DNA from: Bacteriovoracaceae bacterium UBA7317
Lineage (GTDB): Bacteria > Bdellovibrionota > Bacteriovoracia > Bacteriovoracales > Bacteriovoracaceae
NCBI GenBank assembly: GCA_002474345.1
Contig: DKQD01000113.1
Coordinates: 1-24,659, forward strand
Direction: 5' to 3'
Length of the DNA stretch: 24,659 nucleotides
The notes below the pieces were generated by a model, which saw only the letters and a list, made by a program, of their open reading frames with translations, ran no database searches and was not told the origin of the DNA. The translations under genes were made by a program, and so were the position numbers. Shown here one piece after another: positions 15,199 through 23,557 of this stretch (position 1 is the stretch's first letter; every line of letters begins with the position of its first letter).

Positions 15199-15206
15199 AA
15201 AAACGG

Positions 15207-15947
15207 ATGAAAACACAAATTGATGACAGAAAGAAAGAGTCTTATAAAATTTTTGATTCCATAGCTCCAACGTATGACTCACTTAATCACATTTTATCCC
15301 TCGGAATTGATATTCTCTGGAGAAAAAAGCTTACCAAAAAATTACCAACAAATAAGAAGCTGTTTGTTGTTGACCTGGCCACAGGCACAGGTGATGTGGC
15401 ACTCCACCTTTCTCAGGAAAGAAACATTCAAAAAATTCAAGGTTTTGACCTCTCTAGAAACATGATCGAGATTGGAAGGCAAAAGGTAAAAAATAAGAAA
15501 GTCGAGCATAAAGTTTCTCTCGATATCGGTGATGGAATGAACATCCCTTTAAAAGACAATTCGGTTGACGTCATCACCTTATCTTTTGGTATTAGAAACT
15601 TTAGTAACCCGCAAAAAGGTTTAGACGAAATTTATAGGGTTCTAAAGCCTGGAGGTCGAGCACTCATTATGGAGTTCTCTATCCCAAAAAATTATCTTAT
15701 CAAAAAAGCCTACTTCTTCTATTTTAGAAAAGTTTTGCCTTGGATCGGCAATAAAGTATCAGGTCACAAGGATGCCTATACATACCTCAACAAAACAGTT
15801 GAAAGCTTTCCTTATGGTAAAAAGTTTTTAGGCCTTATGAATAAAGCTGGTCTTGAAAAACTGGAAGCCAACCCCCTGACTTTTGGTATCTCTACCTTAT
15901 ACGTTGGAAATAAGAAGGCTCCGACAGGGAATCTCTCTCATGATTGA
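15207..15947 (+). CDS. ubiE: Demethylmenaquinone C-methyltransferase (UbiE/MenG)
   Basis: It makes the last step of menaquinone synthesis, methylating demethylmenaquinone with SAM. The family signature is clear: I-F-D-S-I-A-P-T-Y-D-S-L-N-H-I-L-S near the start, motif I V-V-D-L-A-T-G-T-G-D-V-A (54-65), F-G-I-R-N-F in the middle, Y-R-V-L-K-P-G-G, and the C-terminal Y-T-Y-L-N-K-T-V-E-S-F-P segment. Length 246 aa is normal (E. coli UbiE 251). The start at 15207 is supported by GGAAGGA 8 nt before. It is the first gene of the menaquinone operon; its end overlaps the menF start by 8 nt. Since menF-D-A-C follow and no ubiquinone gene is seen, a menaquinone role is favoured (menG). Confidence 0.94.
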   Translation: MKTQIDDRKKESYKIFDSIAPTYDSLNHILSLGIDILWRKKLTKKLPTNKKLFVVDLATGTGDVALHLSQERNIQKIQGFDLSRNMIEIGRQKVKNKKVEHKVSLDIGDGMNIPLKDNSVDVITLSFGIRNFSNPQKGLDEIYRVLKPGGRALIMEFSIPKNYLIKKAYFFYFRKVLPWIGNKVSGHKDAYTYLNKTVESFPYGKKFLGLMNKAGLEKLEANPLTFGISTLYVGNKKAPTGNLSHD

Positions 15948-17364
15948 GCTTATAGAAATAAGAAAGAATGTTCTAGAGGGGCTCATTAAAGAATGGGAGA
16001 AGCTTGAAAAAGCACCTTCTTTTACTTCTTTGCCTCACTACAACACTTTAAAGTTTGAAATTCCAAAATTAGATCTAAGGAATCTTCTTGCTTTTTGCGA
16101 TCAAGCAACCCCTCTTTTTTATTGGTCAGATAGGTCACATGAAAAAGAGTATCTGGGAATAGACTCCATTCATCAAGTCGGAGATAGTGATTTTCTTTCA
16201 GTCATTGAAGATATTGTTAGAGAAAACAAGGATCTTTACTATATAGGTGGCCTCCACTTCAGTGAGAACTCTAAAGAGACAAATGAGTGGAAAAGCTTTA
16301 AAGAACTTAAATTCAGTCTGCCACTTGCTTCTTATGAGAGAAAAAGACAATCTTTTATCCTAAAAATAAACTTTCCCAAATCGATTCTATTTAACAAAAA
16401 AGAACAGGCCGACTTTTCTTTCAAAGTTGAGAATGTCCTTAACTTCGGGGGCTATGGTATAACCGAAACCTCTAAAACACCTGTTGATCTTGATGAGCAA
16501 GAAGATGCTTCTGCTACATTCGAAGACCTCTCTGAACAGATCAGAACATCAGATACAAGCCTTTATCCCCAAAAGAAGGAATGGACTGAAATGGTCCAAA
16601 AATGTCTCAAAGAGCTTAAAGAAGATAAATTAACCAAGGTTGTCCTTGCAAGAAAAAAAATATTTAAGTCAAGGTCGCCTATTAAACCAATGAATTTTTT
16701 CGAACTCTGTAAAGAGGAGGCCCTCGGTAGAAATTTCACTTTTTTTATGAGACCAAAAGAGTTCCAATCTTTTTTAAGCTTTTCACCGGAAAGGCTTTTT
16801 CTTTTGGAAAACGATAAAATTTTCGTAGATGCAATTGCCGGTACGAGACCAACAGACCCTAATCCGATTAAAGATCTAAAATTTGAAAAAGAGCTTCTCG
16901 ATTCAAAAAAAGATGCTTTTGAACACATGGTTGTTTGCAAAATGATCCATGAAAAGCTTAATGAGTTTTCCAAGAAAGTTTATATGACCAAAAATATGGA
17001 AATCATGAAGCTTTCTCATGTTCAACACCTTCAATCTGAATTTGAAGCTGAACTTAAGCCTGGCTTTAACCTAAAAAGTATTATTGAAAAACTCCACCCG
17101 ACACCTGCAGTTGGAGGATCTCCAAGTAATAAGGCAAAAGATTTTATAGCCAATCATGAACCTTTTGAACGGGGTCTTTATGCTTCCCCAATTGGGATTA
17201 TTTCAAAGGACTATACCGAATTTGCCGTTGGTATCAGGTCAGCCCTTGTTGAACAAAATCAAATACACCTCTTTGGAGGTGCCGGAATTGTTATTGGGTC
17301 TACTCCGGAAAGAGAATGGGAAGAAACTCAAAGTAAAATGAAATCTTTTGAGCATTATCTATGA
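15940..17364 (+). CDS. menF: Isochorismate synthase (menaquinone pathway)
   Basis: It converts chorismate to isochorismate, the first committed step. The C-terminal chorismate-binding domain (about 215-470) shows K-V-V-L-A-R (233-238, K233 aligning with the general-base Lys of E. coli MenF), F-S-P-E-R-L-F (281-287, E284 as the candidate acid), the A-G-T-R motif (300-303), and H-P-T-P-A-V-G-G-S-P with the following E-P-F-E-R-G-L-Y-A-S-P-I-G. The magnesium site glutamates near E-R-E-W-E-E-T are present. The N-terminal third is less conserved. ATG 15940 overlaps the ubiE stop by 8 nt; an earlier in-frame ATG at 15883 lies well inside ubiE and is unlikely. Its stop overlaps the menD start (ATGA, 17361-17364). 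Salicylate-type synthases are the alternative, but the operon decides. Confidence 0.94.
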   Translation: MIELIEIRKNVLEGLIKEWEKLEKAPSFTSLPHYNTLKFEIPKLDLRNLLAFCDQATPLFYWSDRSHEKEYLGIDSIHQVGDSDFLSVIEDIVRENKDLYYIGGLHFSENSKETNEWKSFKELKFSLPLASYERKRQSFILKINFPKSILFNKKEQADFSFKVENVLNFGGYGITETSKTPVDLDEQEDASATFEDLSEQIRTSDTSLYPQKKEWTEMVQKCLKELKEDKLTKVVLARKKIFKSRSPIKPMNFFELCKEEALGRNFTFFMRPKEFQSFLSFSPERLFLLENDKIFVDAIAGTRPTDPNPIKDLKFEKELLDSKKDAFEHMVVCKMIHEKLNEFSKKVYMTKNMEIMKLSHVQHLQSEFEAELKPGFNLKSIIEKLHPTPAVGGSPSNKAKDFIANHEPFERGLYASPIGIISKDYTEFAVGIRSALVEQNQIHLFGGAGIVIGSTPEREWEETQSKMKSFEHYL

Positions 17365-19184
17365 AAAAAGAAATCTTTTGCCCTGACCTTCAAAAATTCC
17401 TTTCAAATTGGAAAAACATTTCTAGAGTATGGTCTTTGATTATTATTGACCAACTAATTAAAAGCGGAGTGAGGTATTTTAATATATCTCCAGGACTTAG
17501 AAATGCGCCACTCATTAAGGCCCTCGTTACAAAAAAAAGAGAAGCTTCTTTTCCTATTGACCTTACGGTTGGACTTGATGAAAGGTCTGCCGCTTTTAGA
17601 GCATTAGGCCAGGCCAAAGCCTCGGGCAAGCCAAGCGCCCTACTATGCACCTCAGGTACGGCCCTGGCCAATTATTTTCCAGCAGTCATTGAGGCCAGGA
17701 TATCAGGAGTCCCCTTAGTTGTTTTAAGTGCAGACAGACCTTCAGAGCTTGTAGAAGCTGGAGCGAATCAATCAATTGATCAAAACAATCTTTTTGGTCG
17801 CTACACCCGTTTCTTTCTCAATCCGGGCCCCCCTTCAGAAGATACGCCTCCTCGGTCACTTGCAACCTCAATAAACCAGGCCATAAAAGAAGCACAAAAT
17901 ACTCCTTTTATGCCAGGCCCTGTCCATATAAATATTCCACTTAGGGAACCTCTTGATGAAAGTAGTACAACCTTCAATTCTCGGTTATGGCCAGAAGAGG
18001 TGCTATCTTTACTAAAAGAAAACCAACCTTCTACTTCATTTCTTATACCTAAACCAAGTGACGCCTCAAACTTACTCCCTTCGGAGAAAGAAGTACTTAA
18101 AGAAGCCCTTTTTAAATCCAACAAAGTCCTCATAGTCGTCGGGCACCTCCCTCCAGCCAGTTCAAAAGAGGGCCTTAAAAAACTTTTGAAGCTTCTTCAA
18201 AAACCATTTAATCTCGATGTTACCTCTGGTTTAAAGTATAGCTTTTCACTAGCTGATGGAGCGACTCCAGCTTTTGACCATCCTGAAGTATTAAACCATT
18301 ACGATAATGAAAAAATTGATTCCATTATCCACTTTGGTGGCCGCCTTACTTCAAAGTTTTATTATAAGTTTTTAGAGAAAAATCCATCGGTAAACTTAAT
18401 CTCAGTACAGAATACTTCAGAGAAAGAAGATCCTTCCTATAGAACAAAATATAGAATTTTAAGAGAGCCCAATGAGTTGGCAAAACAGATTCTTGAAAAT
18501 TTTAAAAATGAATTAGCGAACGAGAACGAAAAAGAGACAATCTCTAAAAACATATGGAATTCCGTCGTACTAAAAAAAAGAGCTATCATTGATAAATCCC
18601 CTTTAACATTTCCTGCCATAAGCAAATCTTTAGTTGAACTGGTACCTAATGATTCAACTCTCTTTTTGGCAAACAGCACATGCATAAGGTCTTTTGACTA
18701 CTATGTATCAGTAGATAAGGTTAAAAACCTAACTATTATGAGTCATAGGGGTGTTAGTGGTATCGAAGGCATGATTGCATCATCTTGGGGTTACCTAGAC
18801 TGTAAAAAGGAAGATCCATTTACACTCGTCATTGGAGATATCAGCTTTATTCACGACTTAAACTCTCTTCACTTTTTAACTGAAGAATCAAGACCTTTCA
18901 TTATTATTGTTGTTAATAATGGTGGGGGTGGGATTTTCAACCTTCTTCCTATTTCTGAAGAAGAAGACATAATGCCATTTATTTCAAGCCCTCATAAAAC
19001 AAACCTCAAGTATGCGGCCAAAACATTTGGCATTTCCTTTACATCGATAAATACAATCAATCAGCTAGAAGGGGCCTATAAATCTGCGCTCCAGTCAAAA
19101 AAGGCAACCATTATAGAAGCCATTGTCGATGATGAAGTTAATAGGAATATTTATAAACAATTGAAAACCGTACGACTCAATTAA
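17361..19184 (+). CDS. menD: 2-succinyl-5-enolpyruvyl-6-hydroxy-3-cyclohexene-1-carboxylate synthase (SEPHCHC synthase)
   Basis: It joins isochorismate and 2-oxoglutarate with thiamine diphosphate (ThDP). Motifs: S-P-G-L-R-N-A-P-L (43-51, cf. family S-P-G-S-R), D-E-R-S-A-A-F (73-79, with E74 as the ThDP-activating Glu), C-T-S-G-T-A-L-A-N-Y-F-P-A-V-I-E-A (96-112), S-A-D-R-P (123-127), and the ThDP/Mg motif G-D-I-S-F-I-H-D-L-N-S-L (from 492) followed by V-V-N-N-G-G-G-G-I-F. The Arg of the family's S-R pair is still Arg47, with the neighbouring Ser replaced by Leu. Length 607 aa is somewhat longer than the 556 of E. coli. It starts in a 4-nt overlap with menF; menA follows after 15 nt. Translational coupling is likely. 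Confidence 0.95.
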   Translation: MKKEIFCPDLQKFLSNWKNISRVWSLIIIDQLIKSGVRYFNISPGLRNAPLIKALVTKKREASFPIDLTVGLDERSAAFRALGQAKASGKPSALLCTSGTALANYFPAVIEARISGVPLVVLSADRPSELVEAGANQSIDQNNLFGRYTRFFLNPGPPSEDTPPRSLATSINQAIKEAQNTPFMPGPVHINIPLREPLDESSTTFNSRLWPEEVLSLLKENQPSTSFLIPKPSDASNLLPSEKEVLKEALFKSNKVLIVVGHLPPASSKEGLKKLLKLLQKPFNLDVTSGLKYSFSLADGATPAFDHPEVLNHYDNEKIDSIIHFGGRLTSKFYYKFLEKNPSVNLISVQNTSEKEDPSYRTKYRILREPNELAKQILENFKNELANENEKETISKNIWNSVVLKKRAIIDKSPLTFPAISKSLVELVPNDSTLFLANSTCIRSFDYYVSVDKVKNLTIMSHRGVSGIEGMIASSWGYLDCKKEDPFTLVIGDISFIHDLNSLHFLTEESRPFIIIVVNNGGGGIFNLLPISEEEDIMPFISSPHKTNLKYAAKTFGISFTSINTINQLEGAYKSALQSKKATIIEAIVDDEVNRNIYKQLKTVRLN

Positions 19185-19199
19185 GAGAGGTCTACTATA

Positions 19200-20120
19200 A
19201 TGCCTAAAAATAATACACGCCCACAATCAAAGCTATCAGTTTGGATATCGGCAACAAGACCTAAGACTTTGCTAGCATCCCAAGGTCCCGTCTTACTAGG
19301 ACTTTTCCTGGCCTTCGAAATCAATCAAAATATAAACTTCTCTATAGCAATTATTACACTCCTTTGCGCACTCTTAATGCAAATTGGAACCAACCTTGTA
19401 AATGACTACTTCGACCACTTTACTGGAGTCGATTCAGAAAAGCGCCTAGGTCCAGAGAGAGTTACATCAAAGGGGCTCCTTGCACCGGAAGAAGTAAAAA
19501 AAGGATTTCTGACCTGCTTCATTACCTCATTTTTGTTTGGCTGTATTTTAATGTATGTCGGGGGTTACCCAATTATTATTATCGGTCTTCTCTCTCTCTT
19601 GATGGCCTATACTTATACAGGTGGGCCTTTCCCACTTTCCCATTTTGCCCTTGGAGAGCTTGTAGCAATCATTTTTTTTGGTCCCGTTGCAGTTTGGGGC
19701 ACCTACTTTCTTCAGACAAAAAGCTTTGATACCTTACCTGTCTTAATTGGACTTGGACCTGGATTCATTGCAGGTACACTGATGAGTATAAATAATTTAA
19801 GAGATAGAATCAGTGATAAAAAAGCATCCAAACTAACCCTCGCAGTACTTTTAGGAGAAGAAAGAGCACGCCTACTTACGCTTTTCACAGTAATACTTTC
19901 AGGTTTTATACCAACTATAACCTATTTCTTAAAACCAAACCCCTATTTACTACTACCCGCCCTCACTCCGCTTCTTTTTTTAAAGAATTGGAACTATTTA
20001 AGGAAGGGACCTATCAATCAACACCTCAATATTGTTTTGGCAAAAACAGGTCAGTACTTATTTTTATACTGTATCTTTTTTAGCTTAAGTTACTTTATGG
20101 CAGTGAAAAATGTGGCTTGA
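19200..20120 (+). CDS. menA: 1,4-dihydroxy-2-naphthoate polyprenyltransferase
   Basis: An inner-membrane UbiA-superfamily prenyltransferase that attaches the polyprenyl chain to 1,4-dihydroxy-2-naphthoate. It has about eight hydrophobic segments and the two Asp-rich motifs: N-D-Y-F-D (68-72, the NDxxD type) and N-N-L-R-D-R-I-S-D (198-206). The N-terminal W-I-S-A-T-R-P-K-T-L-L-A (15-26) is typical of MenA and separates it from UbiA. Length 306 is usual. SD GAGAGG lies 9 nt before the ATG, overlapping the end of menD. Its last 11 nt overlap the menC start. The prenyl donor is probably the product of the divergent synthase at 13871-14854. Confidence 0.94.
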   Translation: MPKNNTRPQSKLSVWISATRPKTLLASQGPVLLGLFLAFEINQNINFSIAIITLLCALLMQIGTNLVNDYFDHFTGVDSEKRLGPERVTSKGLLAPEEVKKGFLTCFITSFLFGCILMYVGGYPIIIIGLLSLLMAYTYTGGPFPLSHFALGELVAIIFFGPVAVWGTYFLQTKSFDTLPVLIGLGPGFIAGTLMSINNLRDRISDKKASKLTLAVLLGEERARLLTLFTVILSGFIPTITYFLKPNPYLLLPALTPLLFLKNWNYLRKGPINQHLNIVLAKTGQYLFLYCIFFSLSYFMAVKNVA

Positions 20121-21222
20121 TCGATTTGACCTTCAAAATATTGAAATCCCCTTTAAAAAACCAATCAGAGTTGGAAAAGAGACCCTCGTAAAAAAACAAT
20201 CTCTTTACCTAACTCTAGCCTTTTCAAATAAAAAAAGTGGTAAAGGGGAGATTTCTCTGCTTTCAGGCCTTATAAACCTTTCACCTGAAGAAGTAATCAA
20301 AGAAGTTAATTTATTTTTACTTCCTCTTCTTAAAAGAAATTTAAAGGCATTAGATAAGCCTATTGAGGAAGTAGAGTTAAAAGAACTTTTTTTTAATAAG
20401 CTTCCAAAAACTAAACTCCCTTCACCAGTTATTTTTGCCATAGAGTCAGCACTTCTAGATTGGAATAAAGTTTCCTTTCCTGATAATTTTGAACATTTGT
20501 TTCCAGGAACAGTAAATGATTTCTCCATTCCTGTTAACGACCTTCTTTATCCAACAGATCAAGTTTTTGATTTAAAAGCTTCATCGTTTAAAATCAAAGT
20601 TGGCCGCTTTAATACAGATGAAGAAAAAAAAGAAGAAATCAGTTTTATTAAGAAAGTGGCAAGTAGGTTAAAAAATTTGCCTCCTCCATCCCAAAGAATC
20701 CGACTAGATGGAAATAGAAGCTTCAGTTTAAAGTCCTTGCAAAAATACATCGACCTGCTCGATCCAACCACATTGGCTCAAATAGAATACCTAGAAGAAC
20801 CGTTACAAAATATAAATGAGTGGAAAGATTTTTATAAGAAAAATAAAATAGGACTAGGACTTGATGAATCCATTTTAGACCTTGAAAAACAAAAAATTTC
20901 ACTCCCCATAGGTACCAAGGCTTTCATTTTGAAACCTTCAGCTATAGGAGGGATTTCGAAATACTTTTCCTATTTAAATTGGGTTCATGAAAAAGGTATT
21001 AAAATTGTCGTAAGCTCAACATTTGAAAGCTCTCTAGGTCTATTCGTGTTATCACTTCTTTCGTCTAAAGAAGCGTCGACACCGTCTGGACTAAATACTT
21101 ACAAATACCTGGAAGAAGAAAACCCTTCCTATTTATTCGAAACTATTGACGGTAGAATGTTGATTAAAAAATCCTCTAATCTTGTGTTTGAAGCCAAACA
21201 AGATAATCCTCACCAGCTTTAA
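20110..21222 (+). CDS. menC: o-Succinylbenzoate synthase
   Basis: An enolase-superfamily enzyme that dehydrates SHCHC to o-succinylbenzoate. All expected catalytic and metal residues are visible: F-K-I-K-V-G (K161 and K163), R-L-D-G-N (D200), Y-L-E-E-P-L (E229), G-L-D-E-S (D252) and I-L-K-P-S (K275), matching E. coli K131, K133, D161, E190, D213 and K235 in order. OSBS sequences are diverse, so overall identity need not be high; length 370 is between the proteobacterial (320) and other (~370) subfamilies. It starts within menA. It is the last gene of the plus-strand run and its 3' end overlaps the convergent lipoprotein gene by 47 nt. No terminator is visible between them. Confidence 0.92.
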   Translation: MWLDRFDLQNIEIPFKKPIRVGKETLVKKQSLYLTLAFSNKKSGKGEISLLSGLINLSPEEVIKEVNLFLLPLLKRNLKALDKPIEEVELKELFFNKLPKTKLPSPVIFAIESALLDWNKVSFPDNFEHLFPGTVNDFSIPVNDLLYPTDQVFDLKASSFKIKVGRFNTDEEKKEEISFIKKVASRLKNLPPPSQRIRLDGNRSFSLKSLQKYIDLLDPTTLAQIEYLEEPLQNINEWKDFYKKNKIGLGLDESILDLEKQKISLPIGTKAFILKPSAIGGISKYFSYLNWVHEKGIKIVVSSTFESSLGLFVLSLLSSKEASTPSGLNTYKYLEEENPSYLFETIDGRMLIKKSSNLVFEAKQDNPHQL

Positions 21223-23461
21223 TTTTTTCAAATAGTTTTTTCTGACAATAAAAATCCTGAATACAATTTGAGACTTTCGCCAGTTGATTTTCATTTCCTT
21301 TTATTCTTTTTCCTCTAAGGGACATAAAGACTGGCTTCAATGGCCTGTTATCACCAACCAACGAAGTAATATCTCCAGGAAAAAAAACAGGGGAGCGCCA
21401 AAATATTTTCTTCTTTAGGGGTAGATTCGGAAAAAGATCCTTAAGAATTTTCTCATGAATTGTTTTTCCCTGGGCCAATAAATCAAATTCTGTCTTGTAT
21501 TTTTTTCCTTCTAAATCTATCGCATCTTTCCATAAGGCCCTACTCTGACCTCTATCAGTAAGTCCTTTTTCATATTTCAAAATCATTACATCCTTAAACA
21601 TTTTGCTATAATTATTAATCGAAATTATATCTGCTTTATCATTTACAACAGTTAAGAGGTTTTTTCCTTTTGTAATCGATTCTTTTCTCCAAAAATAAGG
21701 ACCTTTTTTTGGGTTCAAACCTAAATCTAATAGCTGCTGATTGTGACCCAAAAAAACTCCTAAGTGGTCCCAATATCCTTTTTGAAGTGAAATATAAGGT
21801 GAACCCGTCTCGAATTTACCTAGTATTATATATAGGGGTTTCAATTTTCTCAAAAAATCAACTGTACGAACATGTTTTCTATTTTTTAATTTTGAAAAGT
21901 CTTTTGAAAAGTCAAGTTCTTGTGTCCAATAAAAAGAAGCCATTCCTCTTTTTTCAACAATCAACTTTCCAATACTTTTTCTTACTGAAGCTAAAAAATT
22001 AGATCTGACTTTTAAAAGGTCTTTCTTATTTTTCAAGCTTAGCTTTTCTTTCCGAAAAATAGAAATTTCATTGAGTAATAGATTAATGTATTTAACTTGT
22101 TCTTTATTTTTTAATTTCGCACCTTTTGCTTCCAAAATTATTTTAATTTTTTCCCTAGTCTTTGGATTAAGAATTCCCCTTATTTTTTTTATTTTTTCGT
22201 CTACTTTTAACATTTTCATTTTTATTCGAACGAACATAGAATCCTTTAAATGGTATTTTTCTTTCTGTTTTAAATATTCAATATTTAATGATTGGTTCAT
22301 CTCATAATGAAAATTTAAAAGCTCTAGAAATGCCTGATTTAGGGCAATCCTCTTTTTTCCATCCAACCCTAACCGATCATTTATTTTTATTTTTTTTATT
22401 GAATTTAAATTTTGATTTTTTATTTCTTTTAAGAGCTTCTCAAAATTGTAGTTTAAATTAACTACTTCAAATATTGATGATATTTCATCCTTACTTATAA
22501 TCTTATTTTTTTTACTCTTATCTTCTAAGTATGATAAAAGAGAAAGTGAATTTTCTTGAATTTTAATAAAAAGGGGAGTCAATAAATCAAAGTGACAAAA
22601 TTCTTTTCTGAAATTATTTTTAATTTTTTGACAATTTAAAAAAGCTTTTCGGGCAAATGATATACCCAATTCCAATATATAAGAATCTTCCCTTAGAGAG
22701 GATATTCCATCTAAACTTTCCAGAGGAATGAAAATAGGATAATTCTCATTTTTTTTTGTCTTTCTTTTAATTTTATTTTTTTTTGAACTTGTATTTGATA
22801 AAAAATATTTATCCAAATTTAAAAGAGCCTGGTCTTGATTCAACCAATTTTTATTATTTTTTAATAATTTTATAGCCTTTTTTTTAGCTAACTTAACTTC
22901 TTCAAGAAATTCCTCATTTTTAAAGTTGTGCTTTATTTTTTTAACGTTATCAAAATAAAAAGATATTTCCTTTTCTAAACTTGGGAAATTTTCCTCTATC
23001 TCTTCCTGTCTTTTTTTTATATAAATAAGAATTTTTTCACTTTCATTAAAAACCCTTTTTAAGTTTAAAAAAATTAATAGTCTTCTTAAAGAGTTTGGAC
23101 TTGATTCGTTTGTTTCATTTTTCAATTTTTTTATATCTCTTTTAATATAAGAGAATATCTTTAATTGATGTTGATGTAGATCATACCCTAGCTCTAAACT
23201 TTTCTTAATGTTTTCCTCCGAAATACCTTTTTTATTACCTAAACCAATTTCGTTCTTAGTTAATAGTGTTTTTATAATTTTTTGTTTTAATGAAATTTTT
23301 TTAAGGTTTTTTATAACTCTTTTTTTATATAAACTTTCATCAAATTTAGGTGCATTCCCCAAAAGAGAACAAGATAAAGCAAGAAAAATAATGAGAGTAA
23401 AGGTAAAACTTAAACGCAAAAACCGACAAAACATGTTGGTTTTAATGAATCCTAAATCCAT
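21176..23461 (-). CDS. Large lipoprotein with coiled-coil N-terminus and a YiiX/NlpC-P60-like C-terminal domain
   Basis: Residues are counted here from a TTG at 23464 (762 aa); ATG 23461 (residue 2) is preferred, because AGGGAA lies at proper distance from it. Residues 17-32 form a lipoprotein signal with lipobox L-A-L-S-C (C32). About 45-500 is almost wholly helical and very rich in Lys, Ile, Leu, Asn and Glu, with heptad stretches. The C-terminal part (about 540-725) resembles permuted papain-like hydrolases of the YiiX type: Y-W-D-H-L-G-V-F-L-G (564-573, catalytic-His candidate H567), then A-I-D-L-E-G-K-K-Y-K-T-E-F-D (648-661), and F-F-P-G-D-I (694-699). Where relatives carry C-S-E-L-V this protein has T-I-H-E-K-I (668-673), with no Cys. 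So the fold is a fair guess, activity doubtful. N-terminal DNA is markedly AT-rich. It is divergent from the metallopeptidase-like gene. Confidence 0.65.
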   Translation of the reverse strand: MDLGFIKTNMFCRFLRLSFTFTLIIFLALSCSLLGNAPKFDESLYKKRVIKNLKKISLKQKIIKTLLTKNEIGLGNKKGISEENIKKSLELGYDLHQHQLKIFSYIKRDIKKLKNETNESSPNSLRRLLIFLNLKRVFNESEKILIYIKKRQEEIEENFPSLEKEISFYFDNVKKIKHNFKNEEFLEEVKLAKKKAIKLLKNNKNWLNQDQALLNLDKYFLSNTSSKKNKIKRKTKKNENYPIFIPLESLDGISSLREDSYILELGISFARKAFLNCQKIKNNFRKEFCHFDLLTPLFIKIQENSLSLLSYLEDKSKKNKIISKDEISSIFEVVNLNYNFEKLLKEIKNQNLNSIKKIKINDRLGLDGKKRIALNQAFLELLNFHYEMNQSLNIEYLKQKEKYHLKDSMFVRIKMKMLKVDEKIKKIRGILNPKTREKIKIILEAKGAKLKNKEQVKYINLLLNEISIFRKEKLSLKNKKDLLKVRSNFLASVRKSIGKLIVEKRGMASFYWTQELDFSKDFSKLKNRKHVRTVDFLRKLKPLYIILGKFETGSPYISLQKGYWDHLGVFLGHNQQLLDLGLNPKKGPYFWRKESITKGKNLLTVVNDKADIISINNYSKMFKDVMILKYEKGLTDRGQSRALWKDAIDLEGKKYKTEFDLLAQGKTIHEKILKDLFPNLPLKKKIFWRSPVFFPGDITSLVGDNRPLKPVFMSLRGKRIKGNENQLAKVSNCIQDFYCQKKLFEKIKAGEDYLVWLQTQD

Positions 23462-23557
23462 CAATAACTTCCCTGAAACGTTTTTAATATTTTATTTTTT
23501 TACTTTCTTTAAATAAATTTAGTCACTTTTTAAAGAATAAGTAATATAAATAACTAT

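Larger units (their letters stand above)
14855..15206. other. 352-bp divergent regulatory region between the polyprenyl synthase and menaquinone operons
   Basis: No gene is visible here. It holds a perfect palindrome GTCAAT-A-ATTGAC (14941-14953), consensus-like hexamers facing the synthase, a candidate promoter facing ubiE (TAGACA 15026-15031, CATATT 15050-15055, 18 bp apart), a 7-bp hairpin TTCAATT/AATTGAA (15054-15060 and 15069-15075) with GAGG in its loop, and a 12-bp palindrome GATTTTAAAATC (15095-15106). A 12-codon reading frame at 15107-15145 has no SD and is probably meaningless. Promoter assignments are tentative. Confidence 0.5.
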
